Source: Arthrobacter agilis
GTDB taxonomy: Bacteria > Actinomycetota > Actinomycetes > Actinomycetales > Micrococcaceae
Length of the DNA stretch: 64,000 bases
Assembly (NCBI RefSeq): GCF_006494655.1
Contig: NZ_VHIM01000001.1
Span: 496,001-560,000 of the forward strand
Reading direction: 5' to 3'
The translations under genes were made by a program, and so were the position numbers. The notes beneath the pieces were generated by a model that was not told the origin of the DNA, did no database searches, and worked only from the letters and a program-made list of their open reading frames with translations. Shown here in pieces: positions 8,562 through 17,615 of the stretch (position 1 is its first letter; every line of letters begins with the position of its first letter).

Positions 8562-9296
8562 CTAGAGCGGGCCGGCCTCGTCGAGGAGGAATCCGCGCAG
8601 GAGCGCTGCGGTGCCCTCGAGATGGGCGGCCATCTCCGCCTCGGCGCGCTGCGCATCCCCGGTCAGCACGGCCCGGACGATGACCGCGTGCTGGCGGTTC
8701 GAGTGGGCGATGTTGACGGGCAGGAAGGGAATCCGGTCCAGCATGTCGTTGGTGCGGGACCTGGCCTGCGCGACGGCCAGCGTCAGCGAGCGCGACCCCG
8801 ACAGTTCCGCGAGTGCAAGGTGCAGGCGCGCATCGAGCGGCCGGTAGTGGGCGGCCTCCGCCCCGGTCACCGCATGGAGCGAGGCGAGGAGCGCGCCATG
8901 CGCCGCCTCCCCCTGGACGGCGAGCGCCGCCAGGCGGGCAGCTCCGGGCTCGACGACGGCCCTGAAGGTCAGGACGTCCTCCAGCTCCGCGCGTTCCGGG
9001 CGGAACATCGCTCCGCCCTCCCTGCCCGGGAGTTCCGCACTGACCACCGCGCCGCCGTAGCGGCCCCGCTGGATGGTGAGGTACCCGGCCGTCTGCAGAT
9101 CGGCGAGGCCCTCCCGCAGGGTCGACCGCGACACGCCGAGATGGTCGGCGAGGTCACGCTCGGGTGGGAGCCGCGACCCCGCCGGGAAGACACCCAGCTT
9201 GATGGCGTGCAGGAGTCGCTGGACCGTCTCCTCGAAGGCATTGCCCCGGCGAGCCGGCTGGATCAGCCGGAAGGCCGGGTCCGGGGGGCCGTTCAT
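8562..9296 (-). CDS. FadR-type GntR transcriptional regulator
   Basis: 244 residues. The N-terminal winged helix is clear ([20 protein letters not shown], about residues 40-60, then [17 protein letters not shown]), followed by an all-helical FCD ligand-binding domain ([19 protein letters not shown] through [13 protein letters not shown]). It is transcribed away from the permease / glutamine-synthetase operon, and an inverted repeat lies just downstream of the operon's candidate promoter. It most likely represses that operon until the substrate or a gamma-glutamyl derivative is present. Confidence 0.9.
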   Translation of the reverse strand: MNGPPDPAFRLIQPARRGNAFEETVQRLLHAIKLGVFPAGSRLPPERDLADHLGVSRSTLREGLADLQTAGYLTIQRGRYGGAVVSAELPGREGGAMFRPERAELEDVLTFRAVVEPGAARLAALAVQGEAAHGALLASLHAVTGAEAAHYRPLDARLHLALAELSGSRSLTLAVAQARSRTNDMLDRIPFLPVNIAHSNRQHAVIVRAVLTGDAQRAEAEMAAHLEGTAALLRGFLLDEAGPL

Positions 9297-9364
9297 GCTC
9301 CCAGCTTACGGACGGGTGGACACCCCGGGGCCACGGGCGTCATGGGATGCCGGCGGGCGAACCC

Positions 9365-9393
9365 TTGACGAACGGATCGCGGACGCCCACCAT
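9365..9393 (+). promoter_or_regulatory. Candidate promoter of the permease operon
   Basis: TTGACG (9365-9370) and CACCAT (9388-9393) are 17 bases apart, putting transcription start near 9400, just before the inverted repeat at 9403-9426. The -10 is a weak match. Confidence 0.4.
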
Positions 9394-9402
9394 GGGGGCA
9401 CT

Positions 9403-9426
9403 CAATGGACTGATTTCACTCCATTG
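9403..9426. promoter_or_regulatory. Inverted repeat, likely GntR operator
   Basis: CAATGGA (9403-9409) is repeated inverted as TCCATTG (9420-9426). It overlaps the expected transcription start of the permease operon, so binding here by the divergent FadR-type regulator would block transcription. Confidence 0.5.
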
Positions 9427-9474
9427 CGTCCGCAGCACCCGTTCTCCAATCGGCCGTCCAACCAAGGAGCACAC

Positions 9475-10908
9475 GTGGCACGCAGGAACATCGACTACAC
9501 CAGCGTCGACGACAAGTACCTCAGGCAGCGAAGCCTCAAGAGCGGGGCCGCCGGGTGGGTCCTCCTTGCCGGCCTCGGCGTCGCCTATGTCATCTCCGGT
9601 GACTTCTCCGGCTGGAACCTCGGGCTCGCCGAAGGCGGGTGGGGCGGACTGCTGATCGCCTTCATCCTGATGGGCATCATGTACACGTGCATGGTGTTCG
9701 GCCTGGCCGAGATGTCCTCCACGCTTCCGACGGCGGGTGCGGGGTACGGGTTCGCCCGGCGCGCCCTCGGCCCGCTCGGCGGCTTCGCCACGGGCATGGC
9801 CGTCCTCATCGAGTACGCCGTCGCCCCCGCCGCCATCGCGACCTTCATCGGGGGCTACATCGAAGCACTCGGCCTGTTCGGCATGACGAACTCCTGGCCC
9901 GTCTACCTCGCCACCTACGTCATCTTCATCGGGATCCACCTGTACGGGGTGGGCGAGGCCCTGAAGCTGATCTTCGGGATCACGATCGTGGCCGTCGTCG
10001 CCCTGATCGCCACCGTCGTCGGCCTCGTGCCGCACTTCGACTCGGCGAACCTCTTCGACATCGTGCCCGACGGCTCCGCGGGCTCCTCGGCCTTCCTGCC
10101 CTACGGCTTCTCCGGCGTCCTGGCCGCCCTGGTGTTCGGGATCTGGTTCTTCCTCGCCATCGAGGGCGTGCCGCTGGCCGCCGAGGAGTCCAACGATCCG
10201 AAGCGGGACATGCCACGCGGCATCATCGTGGCCATGCTGCTGCTGCTGGTCTTCGGGGCGCTCATGCTCGTCCTGGTGCCGGGAGCCGCCGGCTCCGAGG
10301 CGATGGGCAGCTCCGACTCACCCCTGCCCGAGGCGCTGCGGGCTGCCGCGGGAGGCGACTCCGCGCTCGCTGACTTCGTGAACTACGCGGGTCTCGCCGG
10401 CCTCGTGGCCAGCTTCTTCTCCATCGTCTACGCGTACTCCCGGCAGCTCTTCGCCCTGTCCCGGGCCGGCTACCTCCCGCGCTTCCTCTCGCTGACGTCG
10501 AAGCGCCACACACCGTGGGTGGCCCTGCTGGTCCCCGGGACCATCGGTTTCCTGCTCGCGGCGCTCACCGGCAACGGCGGGCTGCTCATCAACATCGCCG
10601 TCTTCGGCGCCACCGTGTCCTACGTGCTGCTCAACCTCTCGCACATCCTGCTGCGCGTGCGGGAACCGGATCTGGAGCGCGGCTACCGCACCCCGGGAGG
10701 TGTGGTGACCACCGGCATCGCCCTGGTGCTGGCGGTGATCGCCCTCGTGGCCACCTTCTTCGTGGACATCCTCGCGGCCTCGATCACCGCCGTCGTCTTC
10801 CTGGCGGCACTCGCGTACTTCTGGTTCTACAGCCGCCACCACCTCGTCGCGAGCGCCCCCGAGGAGGAATTCGCCCTGCTGGAGCAGGAGGGCTCGAACC
10901 TCACCTGA
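9475..10908 (+). CDS. APC-superfamily permease, ethanolamine permease type
   Basis: 477 residues with about twelve transmembrane helices. The first part (SGAAGWVLLAGLGVAYVISG, then GWNLGLAEGGWGGLL and LPTAGAGYGFARRALGP) closely follows the ethanolamine permease (eat) branch of the APC superfamily, as do the cytoplasmic SRAGYLPRFLSL and RTPGGV motifs. The GTG start at 9475 is chosen because AAGGAG sits seven bases upstream. It is the first gene of an operon with a glutamine-synthetase-like ligase, hydrolase, aldehyde dehydrogenase and SDR, so it presumably imports the amine or amino alcohol these enzymes break down. The exact substrate is inferred. Confidence 0.85.
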   Translation: MARRNIDYTSVDDKYLRQRSLKSGAAGWVLLAGLGVAYVISGDFSGWNLGLAEGGWGGLLIAFILMGIMYTCMVFGLAEMSSTLPTAGAGYGFARRALGPLGGFATGMAVLIEYAVAPAAIATFIGGYIEALGLFGMTNSWPVYLATYVIFIGIHLYGVGEALKLIFGITIVAVVALIATVVGLVPHFDSANLFDIVPDGSAGSSAFLPYGFSGVLAALVFGIWFFLAIEGVPLAAEESNDPKRDMPRGIIVAMLLLLVFGALMLVLVPGAAGSEAMGSSDSPLPEALRAAAGGDSALADFVNYAGLAGLVASFFSIVYAYSRQLFALSRAGYLPRFLSLTSKRHTPWVALLVPGTIGFLLAALTGNGGLLINIAVFGATVSYVLLNLSHILLRVREPDLERGYRTPGGVVTTGIALVLAVIALVATFFVDILAASITAVVFLAALAYFWFYSRHHLVASAPEEEFALLEQEGSNLT

Positions 10909-10957
10909 CCGCCCGCACCCCGCCCCACCGAACCGTCCGATCACCGGAAAGAGAACC

Positions 10958-12331
10958 ATGCAGCCTCATCCGCGCAACGAACGAATGCTCACCGTCGAGC
11001 AGCTCACCTCCGCCATCGAGTCGGGCGGGGTCGACTCCGTTGTCCTGGCCTTCACCGACATGCAGGGCAGGCTGCAGGGCAAGGTGATCCACGGCCGCTT
11101 CTTCCTCGACACGGTGCTCGGACACGGCACGGAAGGCTGCAACTACCTGCTCGCGGTCGACACCGACATGAACACCGTGGACGGGTACGCGATGTCCAGC
11201 TGGGAGACCGGCTACGGCGACATGGTGTTCGACCTGGACCTCGACACCATCCGGCGCCTGCCCTACCGCGAGGGCACGGTGATGATCCAGACCGATCTCT
11301 CCTTCACCACGGGGGACCCCGTCCCGGTGGCCCCGCGGAGCCTCCTGAAGGCCCAGTCCGCCAAGGCCGCCGCGCTAGGGATGCAGGCGTTCTCCGGTAC
11401 CGAGCTCGAGTTCATCGTCTACAACGACTCCTTCGAGGCGGCGGGCCTGAAGCACTACCGCGACCTCGTGCCCGCCAACCAGTACAACGTCGACTACTCG
11501 ATCCTCGGCTCGCTCCGGGTGGAACCGCTCCTGCGCGACATCCGCAACGCCATGTACCAGGCGGGCATGGTGGTGGAATCGGCCAAGGGCGAGTGCAATT
11601 TCGGCCAGCACGAGATCGCCTTCAAGTACGACGACGTGGTGGTCACCGCCGACAACCACAGCGTGTACAAGCTCTCCGCCAAGGAGATGGCCTCGCAGCG
11701 CGGGCAGTCCGTGACGTTCATGGCGAAGCCGAACGAGCGCGAGGGTTCCTCCTGCCACATCCACATGTCGCTCCGGGGCGACGACGGCGGCCTCGTCTTC
11801 TGGGACGAGGAGACGAACGCACGGACGCCGCTCTACGACCACTTCATCGCCGGGGTTCTCGCGACCATGCGGGAGTTCACCCTGTTCTACGCCCCGAACA
11901 TCAACTCCTACAAGCGCTTCGCCGAGGGCTCCTTCGCGCCGACGGCCGTCGCCTGGGGCCTCGACAACCGCACCTGCTCGGTCCGGCTCGTCGGACACGG
12001 ATCCTCCGCGCGACTGGAGAACAGGCTGCCGGGCGCGGACGCCAACCCGTACCTCGCCCTCGCGGCGATGCTCGCGGGCGGGCTGTACGGCGTCGAGCAC
12101 GAACTCGAGCTACCGCCGAGGATGGACGGGAACGCCTACCTGTCCGACGCCGAGCACGTACCGGCCACCATGAAGGAGGCGCGGGACCTGTTCGCGGGAT
12201 CGGCGATCGCCCTCGAGGTGTTCGGCGAGGAGGTGGTGCAGCACTACACGCACTACGCCGACGTCGAGCTGGCCCAGTTCAACGCCGCCGTCACCGACTG
12301 GGAAGTGCGGCGCGGGTTTGAGCGGCACTAG
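10958..12331 (+). CDS. Glutamine synthetase-like gamma-glutamyl-amine/amino-alcohol ligase
   Basis: 457 residues of the type I glutamine synthetase fold. Visible landmarks are FTDMQGRLQGK in the N-terminal beta-grasp region, GTELEFIV (metal-binding Glu), EGSSCHIHMSL near residue 265, NSYKRF, SVRLVGHG and ENRLPGADANPYLAL. Members encoded with amine permeases and class I amidotransferase-type hydrolases usually glutamylate an amine (PuuA for putrescine, GlnA4 of Streptomyces for ethanolamine) rather than ammonia. The ethanolamine-type permease and SDR favour ethanolamine or a related amino alcohol. A GGAAAGAG ribosome site lies upstream. The specificity is inferred. Confidence 0.85.
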   Translation: MQPHPRNERMLTVEQLTSAIESGGVDSVVLAFTDMQGRLQGKVIHGRFFLDTVLGHGTEGCNYLLAVDTDMNTVDGYAMSSWETGYGDMVFDLDLDTIRRLPYREGTVMIQTDLSFTTGDPVPVAPRSLLKAQSAKAAALGMQAFSGTELEFIVYNDSFEAAGLKHYRDLVPANQYNVDYSILGSLRVEPLLRDIRNAMYQAGMVVESAKGECNFGQHEIAFKYDDVVVTADNHSVYKLSAKEMASQRGQSVTFMAKPNEREGSSCHIHMSLRGDDGGLVFWDEETNARTPLYDHFIAGVLATMREFTLFYAPNINSYKRFAEGSFAPTAVAWGLDNRTCSVRLVGHGSSARLENRLPGADANPYLALAAMLAGGLYGVEHELELPPRMDGNAYLSDAEHVPATMKEARDLFAGSAIALEVFGEEVVQHYTHYADVELAQFNAAVTDWEVRRGFERH

Positions 12332-13103
12332 GACGGGCACCGCGGAGGCTCCCCGGACGGCCCACCGGCCGCGAGTCGGGCTGACCACCTACTGGCAATC
12401 CGCCCGCTGGGGCGTCTGGGAGGACACCGCCGCGATCGTCCCGGGCGCCTACGTGCGCGCCGTCATCGAGGCCGGGGGAACGCCCCTCCTGCTGCCACCC
12501 GTGGGCACCGACACCGGGGTCCTCGATGTGCTGGACGGTCTGATCGTGATCGGTGGGGTGGACGTGGATCCGTCCCACTACGGCGCCGAGCCGCACCCGA
12601 CCACCGTGAGCCAGCCCGAGCGGGACCAGCACGACCTCGCCCTCACGCGCTCCGCCCTGGCGCAGGGCCTACCCCTCTTCGCCATCTGCCGGGGTGCGCA
12701 GATCCTCAATGTGGCGCTCGGCGGGACCCTGCACCAGCACCTCCCCGAGGTACGCCGCGATGCCTCCCGGTACCAGCCCGCCCCGGGAGTCTTCGGTTCC
12801 GTGGACTTCACCACGGAACCCGGGACCATCGCGCGGCAACTGCTCGGCAAGCACGCCTCAAGCCCGTGCTACCACCACCAGGGGCTGGACCGGATCGCCG
12901 AGACCCTGTGCGTCACGGCCGTCGCGGACGACGGCACCATCGAGGCCGTCGAGCTCGCGCCCCGCTCCGGCGCGGGCTGGGCCCTCGGCGTGCAGTTCCA
13001 CCCGGAGGAGAACGGCCAGGACCGGCGCCTCTTCGGAGGATTCGTCGACGCCGCCCGGACCCACGCACTGCACCGCGCCCCGCGGGAAAGGAGAGCCTCA
13101 TGA
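12318..13103 (+). CDS. Gamma-glutamyl amide hydrolase, peptidase C26 (PuuD-like)
   Basis: 261 residues of the class I glutamine amidotransferase fold. The nucleophile elbow FAICRGAQILN (Cys near residue 123) and the GVQFHPEE His/Glu pair near 227 give a complete catalytic triad; DGLIVIGGVDVDPSHY is the usual oxyanion strand. PuuD-type enzymes cleave a gamma-glutamyl amide to glutamate plus the carboxylic acid product. The only reasonable start is TTG at 12318, overlapping the ligase gene by 14 bases, which implies coupled translation. Its stop overlaps the aldehyde dehydrogenase start as ATGA. Confidence 0.85.
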   Translation: MSGTRTGTAEAPRTAHRPRVGLTTYWQSARWGVWEDTAAIVPGAYVRAVIEAGGTPLLLPPVGTDTGVLDVLDGLIVIGGVDVDPSHYGAEPHPTTVSQPERDQHDLALTRSALAQGLPLFAICRGAQILNVALGGTLHQHLPEVRRDASRYQPAPGVFGSVDFTTEPGTIARQLLGKHASSPCYHHQGLDRIAETLCVTAVADDGTIEAVELAPRSGAGWALGVQFHPEENGQDRRLFGGFVDAARTHALHRAPRERRAS

Positions 13104-14482
13104 GTTCCACCTACGACGTCGTCAACCCCGCCACCGAGGAGACCATCGCCACCGTGCCCATGGCCGGCCTCGCCGAGACGGACGCCGCCATCGACCGGGC
13201 GGCCCGCGCCTTCCCCGCCTGGCGCGGCGTGGCTCCCGCCGATCGCGCGCTGCTGCTGCGCAGGTTCGCCGCGGCCGTCGACGCCGAGATCGAGGCCCTC
13301 GCGGCGCTCGAGGTCGCCAACGCGGGCCACACCATCGGCAATGCGCGCTGGGAGGCCGGCAATGTGCGCGACGTCCTCACCTACTACTCGGCGGCACCGG
13401 AACGCCACTTCGGCCGGCAGATCCCCGTGGCGGGCGGCATCGACGTCACCTTCCACGAACCCCTCGGCGTCGTGGGGATCATCGTGCCGTGGAACTTCCC
13501 CATGCCGATCGCAGGCTGGGGATTCGCCCCCGCCCTCGCGGCCGGCAACACCGTGGTCCTGAAGCCCGCCGAACTCACTCCCCTGACGGCCCTGCGGCTC
13601 GGGGAGCTGGCGCTCGAGGCAGGCATCCCCGAGGGGGTCCTCACCGTGCTGCCCGGCAAGGGCTCGATCGTCGGGGCACGCTTCGTCACGCACCCGGCCG
13701 TGCGGAAGGTCGTCTTCACGGGCTCCACGGCGGTCGGCAAGCAGATCATGGCCGGCTGCGCGGACCAGGTCAAACGCGTCACCCTGGAACTCGGCGGCAA
13801 GAGCGCCAACGTCATCTTCGCGGACGCCGACCTCGAGAGGGCCGCCGCGGCCGTCCCCGACGGCGCCTTCGACAACGCCGGCCAGGACTGCTGCGCCAGG
13901 TCCCGCGTCCTCGTGCAGCGATCCGTGTACGAGGACGTCCTGTCCCGCATCGCGACGGCCGTCACGGCCGTGCGCGTGGGGGATCCCCGGCAGGAGGACA
14001 CGGCCATGGGCCCGCTGATCTCCGCCGGCCAGCGCACCTCGGTCTCACGCTTCGTGTACGACGACGACGGCACCGCGAGGGCCGACGTCGTCGCCCAGGG
14101 CACCGCACCCGCCGGCCCGGGTTTCTGGTTCCCGCCCAGCGTCATCACGCCCGCCGACCCCCGATCAGCGGCGTTCACCGACGAGATCTTCGGCCCGGTG
14201 GTCTGCGTGGTCCCGTTCGAGGACGAGGCCGACGCCGTGCGCATCGCCAACGAGTCCGACTACGGCCTCTCCGGCTCCATCTGGACGCGCGACGTGGGCC
14301 GTGCCCTCCGGGTCTCACGAGCCATCGACGCCGGGAACCTGTCGGTCAACTCGCACTCCTCGGTGCGGTACTCGACACCGTTCGGAGGCTTCAAACAGTC
14401 GGGGCTAGGGCGCGAGCTGGGGCCCGACGCCCTCGATTCCTTCAGCGAGACCAAGAACGTGTTCATCGCGACCGACCCCTGA
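13100..14482 (+). CDS. NAD(P)-dependent aldehyde dehydrogenase
   Basis: 460 residues. Conserved ALDH features are IIVPWNFPMP (cofactor binding), FTGSTAVGKQI, LELGGKSAN with the general-base Glu near residue 229, the catalytic Cys in the QDCCARSRV segment near 262, EIFGPVVCV, and the GGFKQSG end. It is shorter than PuuC or betaine aldehyde dehydrogenases (about 490). In this operon it would oxidise the gamma-glutamylated aldehyde to the acid before the hydrolase releases glutamate. The start at 13100 has AAAGGAGAG upstream and overlaps the hydrolase stop (ATGA). Confidence 0.92.
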   Translation: MSSTYDVVNPATEETIATVPMAGLAETDAAIDRAARAFPAWRGVAPADRALLLRRFAAAVDAEIEALAALEVANAGHTIGNARWEAGNVRDVLTYYSAAPERHFGRQIPVAGGIDVTFHEPLGVVGIIVPWNFPMPIAGWGFAPALAAGNTVVLKPAELTPLTALRLGELALEAGIPEGVLTVLPGKGSIVGARFVTHPAVRKVVFTGSTAVGKQIMAGCADQVKRVTLELGGKSANVIFADADLERAAAAVPDGAFDNAGQDCCARSRVLVQRSVYEDVLSRIATAVTAVRVGDPRQEDTAMGPLISAGQRTSVSRFVYDDDGTARADVVAQGTAPAGPGFWFPPSVITPADPRSAAFTDEIFGPVVCVVPFEDEADAVRIANESDYGLSGSIWTRDVGRALRVSRAIDAGNLSVNSHSSVRYSTPFGGFKQSGLGRELGPDALDSFSETKNVFIATDP

Positions 14483-14569
14483 GCGGCGCCGCGCCCGCTC
14501 CACCGCACCTCCCCGAACTCGTCCCCTTCCACTCCTTCCACTTCTTCCACTTCCCCTCCAGGAGCATCG

Positions 14570-15367
14570 ATGACCGACCTGCCCTACGACGGACTCGTCA
14601 CCAACCGGCTGCGGGACCGCACCGCCGTCATCACGGGAGGCGCCTCGGGCATCGGCCTCGCCACCGCTCGGCGGCTGGCGCACGAGGGTGCCCGCGTGGT
14701 GATCGCCGACATCTGCCCCGACGGGACCGGCAACGACCTCGCCGCGGGGATCGGCGGCCGGTTCTTCCGCGCGGACGTCACGAGCGCGGGCGACGTGCAG
14801 GCCATGTTCGCCTTCGCGCAGGAGACCTTCGGCTCCATCGACATCGCGTTCAACAACGCGGGGATCTCACCCGAGGACGACGCCTCGATCCTCGACACGG
14901 GCATCGAGGCCTGGCGCCGGGTCCAGGAGGTCAACCTGACGAGCGTGTACTACTGCTGCAAGTACGTGATCCCCTACATGCAGGCGCAGGGGAAGGGCTC
15001 GATCATCAACACGGCGTCCTTCGTGGCCGTGCTCGGCGCTGCGACGTCCCAGATCTCCTACTCCGCGTCGAAGGGCGGTGTGCTCTCGATGAGCCGCGAG
15101 CTGGGCGTCGAGTTCGCACGGCAGGGCATCCGGGTCAATGCACTGTGTCCGGGGCCGGTCAACACCCCCCTCCTGCGGGAGCTGTTCGCCAGCGACGCCG
15201 AGAAGGCCCAGCGGCGCCTCGTGCACGTACCGCTGGGACGCTTCGCCGAGCCCGACGAGCTGGCCGCCGCCGTCGCGTTCCTCGCCTCGGACGATTCGTC
15301 CTTCATCACGGCCAGCCAGTTCCTGGTGGACGGCGGTATCACCGGCGCCTACGTCACGCCCCTGTAG
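14570..15367 (+). CDS. Short-chain dehydrogenase/reductase of the gamma-glutamylation operon
   Basis: 265 residues of classical SDR type: cofactor motif TGGASGIG near residue 22, NNAG near 98, catalytic Ser in NTASF and YSASK near 163, then the CPGPVNTPLL loop. It is the last gene of the operon. The operon has no PuuB-type flavin oxidase, the enzyme that makes the aldehyde from gamma-glutamylputrescine. A dehydrogenase would instead be needed to turn a gamma-glutamylated alcohol (such as gamma-glutamylethanolamide) into the aldehyde, and this SDR is the obvious candidate. That assignment is inference; FabG-like annotation would also fit the sequence alone. Confidence 0.88.
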   Translation: MTDLPYDGLVTNRLRDRTAVITGGASGIGLATARRLAHEGARVVIADICPDGTGNDLAAGIGGRFFRADVTSAGDVQAMFAFAQETFGSIDIAFNNAGISPEDDASILDTGIEAWRRVQEVNLTSVYYCCKYVIPYMQAQGKGSIINTASFVAVLGAATSQISYSASKGGVLSMSRELGVEFARQGIRVNALCPGPVNTPLLRELFASDAEKAQRRLVHVPLGRFAEPDELAAAVAFLASDDSSFITASQFLVDGGITGAYVTPL

Positions 15368-15410
15368 CGCGACCACCCCGGTGGCGGCGCCGGTCTGCTT
15401 GACTGGAACC

Positions 15411-15659
15411 ATGCCTTCCAGTGACCAGCCGAACCATGATGATCCGAACAGTGATGATCCGAGCAGTGATGATCCGAGCAGCCAGACCCCGGGCGGTGAC
15501 AGCCCGGGCAGTGGCCACGTGTCCGAGGCAGCCCTCCGCGCGCGCCAGGACCTCCTGGTCCGGGAACTCGCCGTCGAGCAGAACGGCGCCCGCCTGCAGG
15601 CCCTGAGCGACGAGCTCGAGGTCATCCAGCGGCGCCTGGAGCAGGCCGGGACCGCCTGA
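15411..15659 (+). CDS. Small acidic hypothetical protein with DDPSS repeats
   Basis: 82 residues. Residues 10-24 are three copies of a DDP(N/S)S unit encoded by a 15-bp tandem repeat (15438-15482); the N-terminal half is disordered and acidic. The C-terminal half (LRARQDLLVRELAVEQNGAR onward) is a predicted amphipathic helix with heptad-like leucines, possibly a coiled coil. I do not recognise the family. It stands alone between the SDR and a minus-strand regulator, and no function is proposed. Confidence 0.5.
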   Translation: MPSSDQPNHDDPNSDDPSSDDPSSQTPGGDSPGSGHVSEAALRARQDLLVRELAVEQNGARLQALSDELEVIQRRLEQAGTA

Positions 15660-15743
15660 GACACGCCGCCACCCGAGCACACCTGTCACCCGAGGCACGC
15701 CGCTGGCTGAGGCGCGTCACATCGGCCGGCGGCCGGTCGCCCG

Positions 15744-16304
15744 CTAGGACGGCCCCGGAACATCGCCGGGTGTCTCGATGACGAGGACCCCCTCGGCTCC
15801 CTCCTCGGAACCGTAGGTGTGCACGGTGTCCCCTGGCCAGGAATGCGCCTCGCCCGGGCCGAGGCCCTGCTCCGCGCCCCGCTCCCCCGCATGTCCCCGC
15901 CCCCGGACCACCCGGAAGTGCTCCACCGTGCCGGGACGGTGCGCCGGGGAGATCCGCGTGCCACCCGGCGCCAGGGTGAGCCAGAAGACCTCCGTCGTCC
16001 CGCCGTCGTCGTGCGTGCGGACCGAGAGCAGGTGGGCGTCGACGACGCCGTCGGAGACACTGCGCCCCGCCTCGTCGCCGACGAGGCCCGTGAGCGGGAC
16101 CCCGAGCGGGCCGGCGAGCGCATAGAGCGTCTCCAGGGTCGGGTTCCGCGTTCCGGACTCCAGTTCCGAGAGCGTGCCCTTGCCTATGCCTGCACGCGCT
16201 GCGAGCGCGGTCAGCGACAGACCGCGCGCGTGCCGGAGAGCCGCGATCCGCCGGGCGACGGCGGCCCTCGGCGACACATCCGGCGGGGGGTTGTCCTCGG
16301 GCAT
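15744..16304 (-). CDS. XRE-family regulator with C-terminal cupin domain
   Basis: 186 residues. A lambda-repressor-type helix-turn-helix occupies residues 15-70 (LSLTALAARAGIGKGTLSEL, then SGTRNPTLETLYALA). The C-terminal half is a cupin barrel (SPAHRPGTVEHFRVVRGRGH and GPGEAHSWPGDTVHTY), the ligand sensor in this class. It is divergent from the BenE-type transporter with an 85-base intergenic region carrying an inverted repeat, so it probably controls that transporter. The ligand is not deducible. Confidence 0.88.
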   Translation of the reverse strand: MPEDNPPPDVSPRAAVARRIAALRHARGLSLTALAARAGIGKGTLSELESGTRNPTLETLYALAGPLGVPLTGLVGDEAGRSVSDGVVDAHLLSVRTHDDGGTTEVFWLTLAPGGTRISPAHRPGTVEHFRVVRGRGHAGERGAEQGLGPGEAHSWPGDTVHTYGSEEGAEGVLVIETPGDVPGPS

Positions 16305-16324
16305 GCCAGCATCCTACGCTGGCC

Positions 16325-16340
16325 GTTCCATAAACAGAAC
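16325..16340. promoter_or_regulatory. Candidate operator between XRE-cupin regulator and benE
   Basis: GTTC (16325-16328) and GAAC (16337-16340) form an inverted repeat around an AT-rich centre (CATAAACA), an unusual composition for this genome. Its position between two divergent starts suits binding by the XRE-cupin regulator. Confidence 0.4.
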
Positions 16341-16389
16341 ACTTTTGGTACCCGATCGGCGGTTCGCCGGACGGCAGGACAGGAGACCC

Positions 16390-17580
16390 GTGCATTCCGC
16401 CACGACGGCAAGGCCAGGCATCGCCGAACCCGTACTCGCGGGTATCGTCACAGCCCTCGTCGGGTTCACCTCGTCCTTCGCCGTGGTGCTCGCAGGGCTG
16501 CGCGCCACGGGCGCCACGCCCGAGCAGGCGGCGTCCGGGCTCCTGGCACTGACCGCCGTCGTCGGCCTCGGAATCGTCCTGCTGGCCCTGCGGTACCGCA
16601 TCCCCGTCACGCTCTCCTGGTCCACGCCCGGCGCGGCGCTGCTGGCGGGAGCGGCGATCCCCGAGGGCGGGTGGCCGGCAGCGGTCGGCGCCTTCGCCGC
16701 GACGGGGGTCCTGATAGCACTGACCGGCGTCGTCCCCGCGCTGGGCCGGCTCGTCGCCAGCATTCCCCGGCACCTCGCGCAGGCGATGCTCGCGGGTGTG
16801 CTGCTGCCCCTCTGCCTCGCGCCGTTCCAGTCGCTCGGCACCATCCCCTTGCTCGTGCTCCCGGTGATCCTCGTCTGGCTCGCGGCCTCGGCGGTGACAC
16901 CCCGATGGGCCGTCCCGCTCGCCCTGGCCGCGGCGCTCGCCGTCATCGGCGTGCAGTTCGCCCTCAACGGCACCGTGATCGCAGCGGGAACGCTCGCACC
17001 CTCCCTGTCGGTCACCGTGCCGGTCCTCGAGCCCGCCGCCGTCATCGGGATAGCCCTGCCGCTGTACGTGGTCACGATGGCCTCGCAGAATCTGCCGGGC
17101 GTCGCCGTGCTGTCCTCCTTCGGCTACCGCGCCCCGTGGCGGTCGTCACTGGCCGTCACGGGTGTGGGGACCGCCGTGGTCGCACCCTTCGGCGGCCATG
17201 CCGTGAACCTCGCGGCGCTGTCGGCGGCCCTCGCCGCAGGGGACGGCGCCGGCCCCGATCGCGACCGCCGGTGGATCGCCGCGCTCACGGCCGGGATCGC
17301 CTACCTGGTCCTCGCGGGCGCGTCCGGAGCACTGGTCGTGATCGTCGGCGCCGCACCGGCCGGGCTCGTCGAGGCGGTCGCGGGCCTGGCCCTGATCAGC
17401 ACGATGGCGGCGGCTGTCACGGCGTCGTTCTCCGATCCCGGCGGGCGGATGAGCGGTGCCGTGACGTTCCTCCTCGCGGCGTCCGGACTCTCGATCCTCG
17501 GGATCGGCGGAGCGTTCTGGGCGCTGGTCGGCGGGCTGCTGGTGCGCTCGGCCCTGGAACGCAGGCCCGCACGACCCTGA
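16390..17580 (+). CDS. benE: BenE-family benzoate/H+ symporter homologue
   Basis: 396 residues, almost entirely hydrophobic, with eleven or twelve helices. The opening (GIAEPVLAGIVTALVGFTSSFAVV), TLSWSTPGAALLA, and PGVAVLSSFGYR with PFGGHAVNLAALSAA are the recognised signatures of the BenE family, which imports benzoate with protons in Acinetobacter. No benzoate-degrading enzymes are encoded nearby, so the substrate could be another aromatic or xanthine-like acid. GTG at 16390 is preceded by AGGAGA. It is divergent from and likely controlled by the XRE-cupin regulator. Confidence 0.88.
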   Translation: MHSATTARPGIAEPVLAGIVTALVGFTSSFAVVLAGLRATGATPEQAASGLLALTAVVGLGIVLLALRYRIPVTLSWSTPGAALLAGAAIPEGGWPAAVGAFAATGVLIALTGVVPALGRLVASIPRHLAQAMLAGVLLPLCLAPFQSLGTIPLLVLPVILVWLAASAVTPRWAVPLALAAALAVIGVQFALNGTVIAAGTLAPSLSVTVPVLEPAAVIGIALPLYVVTMASQNLPGVAVLSSFGYRAPWRSSLAVTGVGTAVVAPFGGHAVNLAALSAALAAGDGAGPDRDRRWIAALTAGIAYLVLAGASGALVVIVGAAPAGLVEAVAGLALISTMAAAVTASFSDPGGRMSGAVTFLLAASGLSILGIGGAFWALVGGLLVRSALERRPARP

Positions 17581-17615
17581 CCCGGACGGGTGGGCGGGTC
17601 AGCGGATCCGACCGG

